Counted from the stretch's first letter, positions 20,801 through 29,340 are shown. The stretch is DNA of 53,605 nucleotides from Candidatus Woesearchaeota archaeon (GCA_016187565.1 JACPJR010000034.1:1-53605); one strand, 5' to 3'. Translations and numbers: made by a program. Notes: generated from the letters alone by a model not told the origin.

Positions 20801-23800
20801 CTATACCATTGATCGTCACTGTAGTCATAGATCTGAAGCAGATTGATAGATTCATCAGGAGCTAAAAGCAGACGTTCATCCTTTCCAAAAAAGGTAATTA
20901 AGTCGGAAGACCAAGAACCAAATGAAGCATCAGTGTTTGCATAACCACCTTCAACCATACCCCCATTCGGTGATTTTTTAACCATGTGGAACATGCGAGC
21001 AGCACCATCTCTGAGCGCACGGATTTTTATGAGGTGAGTCGTATGATTCTCAAGAAAAGGGGTTACATCAAGACTCATACCACGCTTTGTGGTCTCATTT
21101 AATGAATAGGTATAAGCACGATCATATCCGTAGTCGTAAATCTCAAGCGTATTTACCGTGCTATTCGGAGTTACGTACAGTGTATCACCGACAAGAGGCA
21201 CAGTATAGAGTGCAGTTGACCAAAGCGAGAATGAACCCCCTTGTTGAGATCCCTCTGCACCTTCTACGATACCGCCTTGCTGAGATTTTTTGATCATATG
21301 GAAATTTGTTTCAACATCATCCTGAAGAACTTTAATCTGAACAAAGTGATCAGTAAGACCTACTAGATAGGAAGTGATCTCAATAGCTTTTCCCCGAGGT
21401 AAGTAGGTAGCGTTTGCACCTGCACCGGCATCACCAATGTTAATAAGGTCAGCATAATACCACTGATCATTGGCATAATTGTATATCCCGAGTTTATTGA
21501 CAACACTATCAGCAACAACATACAACCGCTCTCCAGGAAGAAAGAGCGTCTGCGCAGTTGTATCCCATGAAGTAAATGCATTTCCATACCCTCCATAAGC
21601 TCCCTCTACCATCCCACCTTCCTTGGTCGTCTTGACCATATGGAAACTCCGCTGAAGCGTTTCATAAAAAACCTGGATCTGGACGAAATGGTTCATATGC
21701 GCTTGTAAAGGTAGGGTAATGGATGTTCGCTCTCCTCTCAATGAGGTAGCATTCAAACGATAATAGAACCACTGTTCACTCAAGTAATCATAAACAGCAA
21801 TGCGATTTATTGAATCTGAAGCAGTTACGAAGAATTCATCTCCCTCTTGAACAAGCGTGTATAATTGATTAGACCACGAATAAAATGAGCTGCCATAAGT
21901 TGCTCCTGCACCTTCAACAATACCAAGCTGATTGTCCTCATCATTTATTTGAGGGCCATCTAATCCAGGCTTTGAAGGGAAGTAACCACTATTGATAACA
22001 CCACTGGAGTAATTTTGACTACGAACCTCGTCACTATAGAAAAAGCGGAACTTGAGGGACTGGTTTCTTTCTACTGGTGTAAAGGATGGAGAAAAGGTAA
22101 GTTCCTGCATTTGACCACAGGCTCTACAGGTCAATGTACTTATATTCTGCCACCACTGGTTTGCAAAGATCTGGAGCAAGACTTGGACATTATCAGCCTC
22201 TGGATCGGTTACATTAACGGTAAAGGTATAGGTATCATCCCACGAGCCATTTTCGGGAGAAAATGAGGGATTTATGAACACTGGAGGAAGATCTTCAGAA
22301 ACATTAATCAAACGACGAGCAACATTATTGGTTTCATTGATCTCATTGATGCGGTTATCAGGGTCAACAGACACATACACTTGGCTTGTCCCGTTAGGGA
22401 GGCTGGGTTGTACGATAATAGATAAATTAACCTCTCCCTGTGCAGGAATTAACTCGAGAGTTCCCGCACCTATTGAAATATTCAATGAAGGGTCTCCCTT
22501 GAAAAGGCCAACAGGTACAGAAGAAACATTCGATGTGCCTGTATTGTGAATCGTTGCTGTAACCCACAAAGGTAAACCCTCTCGTGGAGTCTCATTTGAA
22601 AAGAAAATATCTGACGGTGTAAGGGTAAGATCAATGTAATCAAAATCAGTTGTCTTAGTAAAATCAACCCATGTTGTGCCATTAATAGATGCTTCAACAT
22701 TAATGCTTCTGCCTGTTCCCGCATATACCCCATTGACGACCATGTTCCAGTCAGTGGGATCATCAATATTAACGGTATACGTTCCTGAATCAAGCATGGG
22801 AACAGCGTAATCACCATTTTCATCCGTAGCATAAAATGGCGTTTCAAATCCTGAAAGATACACTAATTCATCTGAAACACCTCCACCGGATTGGTTGATT
22901 ACTCTGCCTGCAATAATAGCAGCATATTCGAGCACTGAATCAACCAAGGTAACTTGATCCTCAGCGACGGTAATGTATCCAGCGCTATTCTTAAGGGGAG
23001 TCTGAACCGGAGGAATAATATCAATGGTATATGCTCCTGGAATAACTCCAGTGAAGTTATAAGTTCCATCTTGTGTGCTTACTACTGAATAAGAGTTTGA
23101 TCCAGCCATTTGGATACGTGCTGCAACAACAGGGCTTCCATTAAGGGCTCGAACCATACCTCGAACCATCCCACCTGAAGGTAAGGAGATGTTGAGATAC
23201 GTTATGGAACGAAGGGATATCATCGTTTGATTTGATACTGACAAGAAATTACTTCCTTCGGGAGGAAGAGCAATAAGGGTGTACGTTCCATTAAGAAGAT
23301 TCGATAAGGTAAAGAGTCCATTCTCATCAGAAGTTACTGATTGTGACGTTCTTCCCAAAGCACGAAGTGTAGCATTCGGTATGGGCACATTATTTTCATC
23401 AAAAACAATACCGCTGAGATTACCTCCTGCTTGGAAACTGGTAATATTATATATCCTTGTTTGATATGGCTGGTCTTCATTATCGATTTCTTCTGGAATT
23501 GAAAGAACAAGACGAGTAAGGTTGAATGATCCAGAACCAGCGGCAGCAGAAAGTAACATACCATCAAATTGCAAACTCAGACCATATATTCCTCGAGGTA
23601 AGAATGAAGAGTTCGCTCCACTTGTGAGATACTTCCCCTTTTGATCATACAAGATACCAGTAAGGGTATAATTTCCTGCTTTGGTTACGTTGATTCCAGT
23701 TTTTACAATAAGGACATTGTACAGAAGATCTCCATCACTATCTAATCCATAGTCCTGGTAATTTCCTATAAAAAATGCAGGAGGCCGTTGGAATGCCGTG

Positions 23801-26800
23801 TAGTTATATGCAGAAGTTACTGCAGGACTTGTTTCTCGGCTAACTAGAACACCATTTTGATCAAAGAGACGAAAGTTACGCAAGGTATAGGGGCCGTTTA
23901 GAGAATACTGCCAAAAGGTATAACCATTAAAGTATAGGGTGACATTACGGATGCCTTGGTCAAGATATACAACTGCTGATGCGTCAGCAATATGTTGTTG
24001 ATCTTTGAATAAACTTCCCACAAGGGTATAATTCATTGGCTCACTTATGTTTACCAAAACATCAGTAGCAAGATAATTAGAGAGATTATCTCGGTCGTTG
24101 TCTATTAATCGAATACCTGATATGTTCATGCCTTGAACAATGACTACGGTGGTGGTAGCAACATTATTACCCTCATCAATCTCCAAAAGTCTGTTGTCTT
24201 CATCAAGTATTGTAGTAATCTGATGCATTCCCTTTGTTGTAATCCAGGAGAATGAAATTGGCGTGTTGTTATTAACCATCAATGAGGAAAGGGTTGTATT
24301 CAAAAGAAGTCGTGTTTCTGTACCAAGAGTACCGTCAGCACTAGTTTTACTTAAAGAGTCTGCCACTAAAGAATCTACTCCTGAAGAACCCTGTGCCAAA
24401 GAACTCTCCGAGATCTCATACGTATCATAGACCAAGATACTGATATCGCGGGCAAGAGCATTACCCTTGTTCAGCAGAGAAAGGGTTATGGTCTGATTTC
24501 CTTCAGCAGTATTCGCAAAGAGTATGTCTTCTGATGTTACAACAAGATCAGCAAAAACTTTACTGACACCTCTCGCTTGGTTATTGTTTTGATTTAATTC
24601 TTGCAATGTTGCCAAAGGATCAATAACACCATAGACGGTTCGGAGGCTTTCATTCAGTGATGATACATTCCATAGAACCGAGATAGTTGTAGAGTGGTTA
24701 GCATCAAGCGAAGGAAGGTTATTTTCTGCAATGAGGTGATCATCACTTATGTTGCTATCATAGAAACGGACAATAACCGGGGATGCAGTAATTGTTCCTA
24801 TATTTTCTATTTTTGCGCTTACATTAATTGTCTGATTCTCCAAATACGTCACGTGAATTGAGGATAGAACAAGATCTGGAAGGATAATAAAGGTGTTTTG
24901 TTCATTATTGGATTCATTTTGCTCAATGATACTATCATATGGATCGACAACAAAACGAAGAAGATGCGACGCGTTGAGAAGTGGTATGGTCCAGTCAAGA
25001 GAAAGAGTGATGTTCACTCCTGCTTGCAACATACTGATGTTTTTTTCTTCTAAAAGAGTCATATTATCAAAGAATGCCACACTAATATTTTCTACAAGAA
25101 GATCACCAAGATTGGTAATGGTTGCATTAAAAGAAACTGTCTCTCCGAGCTCTGGATTTTCGTTTGAAGAACGTAGACCCTCATCCAGAATACCAACATC
25201 AGTATACCGTTCATGGTTAAGAACATAGAGATGGCTTGCATTAAAATGTGGCATGGGAAGCGTGATATTGGTTCCCTCGAAGGTTTCATTGACGATAGTA
25301 ATGTTTGTTTTGAGATAGGATGTCCATATCATACCAGCAGAATCAATTCCTAAAGTCATTGCAGATTCAATCTCATGATCATGAGTTAGCTGTTTCTGAG
25401 TGCTCCAGTAATTATAGCGTGGATCATAGACAGAGTAAAAAAGGTCTAGTCCTTGCTCAGAAAGGCTTTCCCACATTGCCACAAAACGATCTCCTCGATC
25501 TGGAGCAACACGAAGTTCATTTATTCCTGTAGAAAACGTAGTTATTTGTTGTGGCATTGACCAGTTGTCATACTGACCTTGGTACTGAGTGAAGAAAAGC
25601 CGTTGGATCGTTGCATTGGTGGTAAGATTAAGCTCATTTATTGCCCAAAGAACATCTGCATTGTTTTTCGTATCATAGAAAACAACAGGCATTACATCCT
25701 CATAATTATTAACGGTTAATTGACGGGGCAATGACCATGTTTTTTTGTAACTTGCAAAGAAAAGTTCTCTGTCCTGCTGACTAGTAAGATTTCCATCCGT
25801 GTCTTGAGACCAAACAAGCAAAGCATCAGTTCCATTAAACCCAAAGCTTGGTCGAGCATCTATACCGATGCCATGGAGAGCTAGGCTTGGTGTTGTCCAG
25901 TTGAATCCATTCCAAAATGTAGCGTAAACATCTTCAACAAAAGGAATATCTTCTCCGATAAGACTAATGTTATTATCGGTGTCTTGTATCCACAGAAGCA
26001 TGAGATTTCCCTCAGTGTCAGACGCAAGAGAAGGAAGAAAATCAAGGACATTGTTCTGCGTTAAAGCACTCGGTTCACTCCATTGTAGGGTTGTAGGATC
26101 AAAGAGGGCATAATAAATTTCTAAGTACGGGAAGGTTTCAGTAGGTGTTATGTTAACAGGCAGATTTTCGTTAGCAATAACGGTCCATACAGCAATTCCT
26201 TTACCATTTTGATCAAAGCTGACAACTGGTCCAACATCAGTAATAGTGTTATTAGTTATAAAAGAGGCATTACTCCATGAAAGACCATTCCACGAGGAAT
26301 ACTGTAATTCAAAGCTCTGGGAGAGATTTTTTGCAGGATCATCATAAACCCAGACCAGGAGTTTTGAGTCATTCCTACTTACTGCAAAGGATGGGTTTGC
26401 ATAGGGAAATATGTTTTCGATAATACTTGTTTCAGTTGTCGAGCCAGAAGTGTCAGTAATCGTTTTCAGCTCAGTTGCCCTGAATAAAGAGTAATCATGA
26501 TGGATATATTCTCGTTGGAGTGGAGTCCATGCACTCACATCACTGTCATAAAAAAAGCCAGCAAGTGTTTCTGGATACTTCCATGACCATACCCAGCGCA
26601 TTTCCTCACTCACCCACATATAGGTTACTTTAGCCCTTACCCATAGTTCAGCAAGAAATTCTTTTAGATAATCACACCCATTGCAAAACTGGAAAGTTCC
26701 TGAGGGTTTTCCTCCCAATCCTCCTTCAACTTGTGCAAGACCTTCAGTACCAACACGAGCAACCCCTTCAACAGAAGAACCTGTATGAACTTCTCCAGAC

Positions 26801-29325
26801 TTAAAGTCAAGTGGCATATCAGGACCTGATGCACCCCATACTGCTCCGCCCCCAAGCTCTGGCTGAATAATAACAGCAAATTCTGCAATCCACCAATTCC
26901 ATGGATATTCAAACGAAGTCCAACCAGTAACGTCAATTCCTAATTCATCAAGGTAAATTTGAGGGCTGAGGTTTAACTCACCTGAGGCCATGATGTCAAT
27001 GCCCATTTCCCGTTTTGGACTTGTTCCACCAACATCTACTGAAACCGTTCCTCCTCCCTCTACAAGCCCTAATCCTAAAGTGTTGTATGCAGCCTTACCC
27101 TCTACGTCCAGCTTCAATCCATATGCCCCACCAATAATCGGAATCTGCTCGGGAACGTCAAATGCTACATCAACTGCTGGATCAGGAAACTGCATGTGGA
27201 AGAACTCAAAGATAAGACCATTATCATAAAGTGTAAAGGGAGGATAAAATGCTGGTGTTGGTGAGTAGGTCATTAACCATGTATGAACACCTGTCGTATA
27301 GACCATGGAGACATAAGGCTCTGAACGTACTTCTTCTCCATCAATGATTTCAGTAGCAACCACTTCTAGCCAGTTCTCACCCAAGACAAGATCAAGCCCG
27401 GTGTCATAACTTTGGGTAGCTGCATAGTCTCCTAAAGGAAGAGGACTGCCGAGACGAGCAGGTTGGGAAATAGTTACTCCGTTAAGCGTATATTCAATAC
27501 GAAGGGGTGCTGCATCTTGCTGTGTCCACTCTACATATGTATCAAAATTATTGATGGCACTGACGGCATACATAAATGCTCCTGTATAGCGTGATTTTAC
27601 TGCAGTAATCTTTGGTTTATGACGAGTAATCTGTACTGAAGTTTGTGCAGGAGCATACTCACTTGCTGAACTTTCCATATGTGCAATACCTTCTTGAGTC
27701 ATGGAAAGAAATGATGCTCTTGCACTACCATTTTCATCAGTGATTGCTTTCTGTGGTAAAAGTATGCCAAGAGGTTCCGGAGAAGTTATTTCTGCAAATG
27801 TTACCATTACACCGGGCTTTGCAATTTGAGCACCATGTAGATCTTTTAATTGCGCAACAATGGTACTGGTACTATTAATAGATACCTGAGAAGGCTTAGC
27901 ATTGAGTGAAATAAATGCTGACGAATTTATTACTATCAAGAATGAATCACTTACCTCAAAACTAGTAGGTTGGGGCCAGCAAGTTCCAGAACATGCCCTT
28001 CCCGTTGCAAGAATAGTGAAATTATGATCATTGTTAGTAGGTTCGGGAATAACCACGTTTATATCAAAATAACGCTGACCCGTGCCAGACATAGAAGCTC
28101 TTCCAAGATAATGCCAATCTATATCACTCTCATATTTTCCAAAAACCGTGAAATAATACGCAGGGCAGGAAACCATTCCATAATATTGAAGATGAATACT
28201 TACCGTTTCGCTAGGAAAAGCACTTTCTGGTCCATTTGCATCAAATCCTGAAATATAATATCCGTCAATAATAGGATTATCGCTGTTTTTAGAGGTATCA
28301 CATCGCCAGCCTCCAAGCGTTAACTGTAGTCCCCGTGTTCCTGTACCTCCTTTTTCTTCGATGTAATCAAGAAATTCTTTAAACACCGTAAAGCGTTCAG
28401 TATCGCCAGCTATGATTGATGGATGAACAACAACAAAGAAATAATGTTCCCACATCGTTATCTCATCATAACGTTTCTTGAGCAACGTAAGATATTCTTG
28501 CGCAGTAGACGAGTGTGCTTGAAATCCAAAAGAGGAGGTCTCAAATGGACCTTTTAGGCTTCCCTTTAATCCTAAATATAATTCATCGGGTGGAGAAAAT
28601 AAACATACCTGACAAGTAACATTGTTGGTTTCATTCTGAGGAAAAAAATAGGTATCAACTAAGGGCACTTCACGATTATTCGTTTGAATGGTTGAGATAG
28701 GCATAATCAAGAAATTATAATCAGTGTAATAAGGAAAACGGTAACTGTCTGTTGTAGCAATGAAGCCTGTATTCATTTGAAAATCAAGATCTTGAAGGGC
28801 CTTAAAGGTATCCCTATTCTGTTGAAACTGTTGTGGCCTAAATTCTCGATACGGAAGCTGAACACCAAGCGCATCTTCAATAGCCATGAGCGAACGATTA
28901 ATGCGTTCACGCTGGGTAGGATAATCAAACAAGGTAAGATCCTCTCCCTTTTGCCAACCGCCAACAGCAATTTTATGTCCTCGTGCATACACTTCGCGTA
29001 CAGTGTCTGGATGACGTGAGGCAAACTCTCCAGTAACATACACCGGAACACGCCATTCATGTTCTTCCACTACATCAAGAAGTTGAAAAATATATTCATT
29101 GTCTAATTCATCCTCCAGATCAACCTGAATAGTCACATACAGCGGCTTGTGGTCAGGACTTTCGAGAAAAATAATGGTCTCGTTTGAAAGTGCTAACAGT
29201 GGAGGTGGAACAGCGGTTGTATAGGTCTGTGCAAAGGCTGAGGGAATGATGGTAAGAAAAAAAACTACAATTAATAGCGTACAAAAAAGATCATACTTTG
29301 CTAAATACTTCCTTAATCTATTCAC
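11821..29325 (-). CDS. Giant secreted multidomain repeat protein, about 5834 aa
   Basis: The GTG at 29325 follows GGGGGTTTG, so I prefer it to the in-frame GTG at 29340. A signal peptide ends near AFA-Q (residue 32). Order, by base: degenerate NodB-like deacetylase domain (29150-28330); a cysteine-containing domain shared with the neighbouring giant protein (28310-27920); bacterial Ig-like domain; W-rich beta-propeller (26450-25290); three CARDB domains (25200-24150); two modules shared with the neighbour; three carboxypeptidase-regulatory-like domains (23420-22660); CARDB; two repeat blocks (22300-19085); CARDB; DUF2341 (18680-17930); FG-GAP propeller nested in a CARDB (17910-16470); CARDB; two more repeat blocks (16105-12925); two cadherin-like domains; a golvesin C-terminal-like domain (12395-11970); an acidic tail. 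There are many N-glycosylation sequons and no C-terminal membrane anchor. Probably a surface fibre or adhesin; this role is inferred from the domains. Confidence 0.92.
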   Translation of the reverse strand: MNRLRKYLAKYDLFCTLLIVVFFLTIIPSAFAQTYTTAVPPPLLALSNETIIFLESPDHKPLYVTIQVDLEDELDNEYIFQLLDVVEEHEWRVPVYVTGEFASRHPDTVREVYARGHKIAVGGWQKGEDLTLFDYPTQRERINRSLMAIEDALGVQLPYREFRPQQFQQNRDTFKALQDLDFQMNTGFIATTDSYRFPYYTDYNFLIMPISTIQTNNREVPLVDTYFFPQNETNNVTCQVCLFSPPDELYLGLKGSLKGPFETSSFGFQAHSSTAQEYLTLLKKRYDEITMWEHYFFVVVHPSIIAGDTERFTVFKEFLDYIEEKGGTGTRGLQLTLGGWRCDTSKNSDNPIIDGYYISGFDANGPESAFPSETVSIHLQYYGMVSCPAYYFTVFGKYESDIDWHYLGRASMSGTGQRYFDINVVIPEPTNNDHNFTILATGRACSGTCWPQPTSFEVSDSFLIVINSSAFISLNAKPSQVSINSTSTIVAQLKDLHGAQIAKPGVMVTFAEITSPEPLGILLPQKAITDENGSARASFLSMTQEGIAHMESSASEYAPAQTSVQITRHKPKITAVKSRYTGAFMYAVSAINNFDTYVEWTQQDAAPLRIEYTLNGVTISQPARLGSPLPLGDYAATQSYDTGLDLVLGENWLEVVATEIIDGEEVRSEPYVSMVYTTGVHTWLMTYSPTPAFYPPFTLYDNGLIFEFFHMQFPDPAVDVAFDVPEQIPIIGGAYGLKLDVEGKAAYNTLGLGLVEGGGTVSVDVGGTSPKREMGIDIMASGELNLSPQIYLDELGIDVTGWTSFEYPWNWWIAEFAVIIQPELGGGAVWGASGPDMPLDFKSGEVHTGSSVEGVARVGTEGLAQVEGGLGGKPSGTFQFCNGCDYLKEFLAELWVRAKVTYMWVSEEMRWVWSWKYPETLAGFFYDSDVSAWTPLQREYIHHDYSLFRATELKTITDTSGSTTETSIIENIFPYANPSFAVSRNDSKLLVWVYDDPAKNLSQSFELQYSSWNGLSWSNASFITNNTITDVGPVVSFDQNGKGIAVWTVIANENLPVNITPTETFPYLEIYYALFDPTTLQWSEPSALTQNNVLDFLPSLASDTEGNLMLLWIQDTDNNISLIGEDIPFVEDVYATFWNGFNWTTPSLALHGIGIDARPSFGFNGTDALLVWSQDTDGNLTSQQDRELFFASYKKTWSLPRQLTVNNYEDVMPVVFYDTKNNADVLWAINELNLTTNATIQRLFFTQYQGQYDNWSMPQQITTFSTGINELRVAPDRGDRFVAMWESLSEQGLDLFYSVYDPRYNYWSTQKQLTHDHEIESAMTLGIDSAGMIWTSYLKTNITIVNETFEGTNITLPMPHFNASHLYVLNHERYTDVGILDEGLRSSNENPELGETVSFNATITNLGDLLVENISVAFFDNMTLLEEKNISMLQAGVNITLSLDWTIPLLNASHLLRFVVDPYDSIIEQNESNNEQNTFIILPDLVLSSIHVTYLENQTINVSAKIENIGTITASPVIVRFYDSNISDDHLIAENNLPSLDANHSTTISVLWNVSSLNESLRTVYGVIDPLATLQELNQNNNQARGVSKVFADLVVTSEDILFANTAEGNQTITLSLLNKGNALARDISILVYDTYEISESSLAQGSSGVDSLVADSLSKTSADGTLGTETRLLLNTTLSSLMVNNNTPISFSWITTKGMHQITTILDEDNRLLEIDEGNNVATTTVVIVQGMNISGIRLIDNDRDNLSNYLATDVLVNISEPMNYTLVGSLFKDQQHIADASAVVYLDQGIRNVTLYFNGYTFWQYSLNGPYTLRNFRLFDQNGVLVSRETSPAVTSAYNYTAFQRPPAFFIGNYQDYGLDSDGDLLYNVLIVKTGINVTKAGNYTLTGILYDQKGKYLTSGANSSFLPRGIYGLSLQFDGMLLSAAAGSGSFNLTRLVLSIPEEIDNEDQPYQTRIYNITSFQAGGNLSGIVFDENNVPIPNATLRALGRTSQSVTSDENGLFTLSNLLNGTYTLIALPPEGSNFLSVSNQTMISLRSITYLNISLPSGGMVRGMVRALNGSPVVAARIQMAGSNSYSVVSTQDGTYNFTGVIPGAYTIDIIPPVQTPLKNSAGYITVAEDQVTLVDSVLEYAAIIAGRVINQSGGGVSDELVYLSGFETPFYATDENGDYAVPMLDSGTYTVNIDDPTDWNMVVNGVYAGTGRSINVEASINGTTWVDFTKTTDFDYIDLTLTPSDIFFSNETPREGLPLWVTATIHNTGTSNVSSVPVGLFKGDPSLNISIGAGTLELIPAQGEVNLSIIVQPSLPNGTSQVYVSVDPDNRINEINETNNVARRLINVSEDLPPVFINPSFSPENGSWDDTYTFTVNVTDPEADNVQVLLQIFANQWWQNISTLTCRACGQMQELTFSPSFTPVERNQSLKFRFFYSDEVRSQNYSSGVINSGYFPSKPGLDGPQINDEDNQLGIVEGAGATYGSSFYSWSNQLYTLVQEGDEFFVTASDSINRIAVYDYLSEQWFYYRLNATSLRGERTSITLPLQAHMNHFVQIQVFYETLQRSFHMVKTTKEGGMVEGAYGGYGNAFTSWDTTAQTLFLPGERLYVVADSVVNKLGIYNYANDQWYYADLINIGDAGAGANATYLPRGKAIEITSYLVGLTDHFVQIKVLQDDVETNFHMIKKSQQGGIVEGAEGSQQGGSFSLWSTALYTVPLVGDTLYVTPNSTVNTLEIYDYGYDRAYTYSLNETTKRGMSLDVTPFLENHTTHLIKIRALRDGAARMFHMVKKSPNGGMVEGGYANTDASFGSWSSDLITFFGKDERLLLAPDESINLLQIYDYSDDQWYSYTLSNTYPAYQIMDITSYLLDHENHLITIQTYFGASKKNYHLIKRVPLLQQASNETSILQNASVFPSSGSWNDDYTYTVEAIPHAEGMNLSLQILTNNQWQQVATQFTRGGIVSFNHTFTPVDRNQTTQYRFLFSENDSQGYYLSLDGTLGPYIDNSSYGRGIVEGGGASYGSSFYTWDDDLYTAIQTNDRIFIVASEPIDTLEVYDYYYDNTSTYQLGRIYQKGMEIDITPFLQHHLDDFLRLRVMFQSSVKLFHMLKETETGAIQEGGYPGYGGSFTNWQGYAYTMVLPDDRLYVAPKADINKVGVYNLSSGQWRYYFLGETASAQRLVEISKTLREYENALVQIQVYDDNNQKDFHLIKRNNQGGIIEGADGNQPGSSFYSWYTYLYTTPQKGDQVYIAGPDPIDRIKILDYITNVWEEFRLNRTYGPGEVIDISKASELYANRFVQIKAAQFSTDRNFHMIKVSPAGGIVEGAYPDDSGSFSRYSTDFSTLLREDERILITPNDFIDRVYLYDYSSNQWYNYSLLNVYPKYALVDITEIIREHTQHFIRLQVFYQRSQKSYHLIKVNTKMQNSSLPDLTIDADLQFSNPDLLIGESTVIRARVRNSGQGDAPYVRVRAHDGSMENGTIIGTVIITKLRPGEEVSVPIAWSNVSLGNHNITVFADPLYEITEKNESNNQVTTLFSILPDVSLKARDIQGMFLLQRIVTLHEISGRDLLDYPVAVSLDTATLVSRDVLRQDCGDLRIATMEGQPLSYWLESGCNTNNTRLWFKIPRLSANSTLTVALSYGNNSATGQSNGKDVFDIFENWEEGPINTSYWTLGGSVSPYWRKYSSTKYEGNFSSGNNDIADRQISWIEKQLNLSLPASLVFYWSVSSEQNQDFLYYCVQNISCSRIGGYEERISGTVSWTKVSKGLTEGLKTLRFAYEKNANTTAGSDTGWIDALVVRKYALVEPELILGPELIVPGTGVLLATVANNGGDTAYNLSLDFYDGTPENGTLIGRSIVEELDSEPWFKSNTDLDRDGNSELILGSYANGITIIDPVNKTTLWSYNPGNWCNALALGDVNSNGNPELIFSCGGTSTFYVFRYPGAYPLVNMFNATVDRLSSEGGITIGDVDNDGIAEMIIADQGPSPDEIEIWGWNGSTFIRESTFIAEDTENIHSLAVEDVDNDGTMEIIFNEYRDTNAKLQVYGYDHGVYVREWVSEDLGGYLQGIALGDTDNDGNIEIWTGDRDHYAENNKGAVFVYQYISAGYYRQEWMSLPGENGFSRHLSPTSIADWDGDGKDEIAIGSSRALDEDGHVWVYESDGNDGYVLERDIKLPSLEENPTSPLFGDYDNDGDSELMIGDKSGWIYIYDSEGNLEWSNGDYGQDVGGWSGDAALITGALDPRSQQQSLRKVASLPWNNSEGLHEISVVLDSLNIIEEKSEVNNRASQEFAVNLLSDLLISNTDVSFSTPEPVQGQLVTINITIHNKGSASLSNVPVLVYDLPNIPNGSSSLLGELVVPLLSPNSSQTVILPPSGQYLNNWTLVSGNHTIIVVLDPLNTFTEQNETNNRASPLLPVQINEKPSFVNSQVTPPSGSWNNQYLYQTRVMDREGGDVYLTLEVYANGMWRNTSSLLCSWCTDRNITFAYNFTAVDLNQTTRYRFFYTEIWNNLTVQQGYYPSQIGLEGVVLDNTPYGLGIVEGAGAGYGSSFYSWSNTLYTVVEQGDEFIIAASDTVNLIQVYDMVDDLSYSYMLNQTYAAGTEIDITGALQNHQDHLVTIQAFYDTTYRNFHMIKQTKSGDFIEGGYAAYGSSFSLWSSYMFTFFRNGERLAIAPDSTVTRIGVYDYNDEYWQYYDLPTSIPRGMLRDITPLLAAYENKFIQIKALNGATERNFHLVKRTTEGGIVEGADGNQPGSSFYSWSSILYTVAQQGERYFVTPDNFFNNIRVYDYVTGNERQFNITRQEAYAAVDITPYLASFSNRLVSISLYQYDTWRNFHMVKYSPQGGIEEGAYPSGDGPFNSWSSDMYTLFRTNERILVAPDRTTNMVQIFNYRTNTWFNYSLRNDYPAAKLIDITNFIAEQKGSFILLNIYDGTQKNNFHLVKTTIANPSLRLPPVFLNASVTPLQGGWGDEFTYELTVAEQERPFTLSLQILTNGWWKTVATQNIDSPAQVTFTYLPTVTDRNQTLAYRFYYDDENTQGYFPSEAGLEGPAIDAQSYGLGIVEGAGAGYGSSFYSWSNNLYTVLQPNDELTIAADNYFNTLTVYDYSDDQSYTYPLGQNYHGGTAVELTRLSNLSRYDNHLIQLNVYFNNIPRNFHLVKKTASGDFIEGGYASYGSSFSLWSSYMFTFFRNGERLAIAPDSMVTRIGVYDYDDEYWQYYDLPTSIPRGMLRDITPLLAAYENKFIQIKALNGATERNFHLVKRTAEGGIVEGADGNQPGSSFYSWSSSLYTVPQIGESYVVAAEKQFNNIRIYDYNGGFEKRINISRQNAYDTFDITPYLDAFTNHLVQISLYQYDVLRNFHLVKYSPDGGIEEGAYPSADGPFNSWGSEMYTFFGENERLLITPIEEVTNLVVYDYATESATSYDTQNVYPANLQQDITYLLSNHINHFIKLQLYYYNTQKSYHLIKTSFRNRAPVLDPLGNQSLVEGETLFLALHAIDADNDPLVFGTDAAEVLPSDVSFNAITGEFSWTPTSNDSGVYVVTFNVTDGTATDQEVISITVVDMTQNSPPYLQPLSSITINETQQVMIQVNATDPENDTLSFMINDSRFVQQDNVFTWNTSYDDAGNYTFLITVSDGEFMVSELVNVTVLDLPLVYIVDNKDPGFVIVAGAWNLITITNAYAGNTRYNDAGTGLEKAAWLVDDLVPPATYDVYVWKFEHQYLGLMAKNAHYQIYHRNGVSPWIIRNLSTLGNEWIYLGQYEFDNSQTEGVLVSDEANGYVLADAVQLIYVKSLSSLESSSQPLLDPTLSYPDNEDPLLSFGSVREENKEKSEEENESVVSPS
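12925..14505 (-). repeat. Repeat block 4: lead-in domain plus four ~95-aa modules
   Basis: Lead-in (FLNASVTPLQGGWGDEF ... TVTDRNQTLAYRF) then four modules opening 'GIVEGAGAGYGSSF', 'GDFIEGGYASYGSSF', 'GGIVEGADGNQPGSSF' and 'GGIEEGAYPSADGPF'. It is the C-terminal block, followed directly by two cadherin-like domains. Confidence 0.88.
14515..16105 (-). repeat. Repeat block 3: lead-in domain plus four ~95-aa modules
   Basis: Lead-in (SFVNSQVTPPSGSWNNQY ... TAVDLNQTTRYRF) then four modules. It is offset from block 4 by 1578 bases (526 codons) at aligned sites. Its second module and the start of its third are nearly identical in DNA to block 4 (about 15070-15430 against 13490-13850), indicating recent duplication or gene conversion. 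Confidence 0.88.
19085..20625 (-). repeat. Repeat block 2: lead-in domain plus four ~95-aa modules
   Basis: Same architecture as block 1, directly following it: lead-in (SVFPSSGSWNDDYTY ... TPVDRNQTTQYRF) and four modules opening 'GIVEGGGASYGSSF', 'GAIQEGGYPGYGGSF', 'GGIIEGADGNQPGSSF' and 'GGIVEGAYPDDSGSF'. Modules end in FHMLK, FHLIK, FHMIK and YHLIK. It is the most diverged of the four blocks. Confidence 0.85.
20660..22300 (-). repeat. Repeat block 1: lead-in domain plus four ~95-aa modules
   Basis: The block encodes a lead-in domain (PPVF...GSW...TPVERNQSLKFRF, ending in GLDGPQ) and then four modules. Each module runs from an EGG/EGA turn through SFYSW, LYT, IAVYDY and DITxxL to FHMIK/FHMVK. 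Alternation of 'GIVEGAG', 'GMVEGAY', 'GIVEGAE' and 'GMVEGGY' openings marks positions 1-4. This is the N-terminal block of the giant protein. Confidence 0.85.
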
Positions 29326-29340
29326 GCAACAAACCCCCAC

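Noticed and set aside
12500-21300. Many plus-strand frames opposite the giant gene
   Set aside because: They are antisense images of the repeat modules, lack ribosome sites and recur at the repeat period, so they are not genes.
28330-29150. Active polysaccharide deacetylase in the giant protein
   Set aside because: The DD and HxxxH metal motifs are incomplete; the fold may be kept but activity is doubtful.
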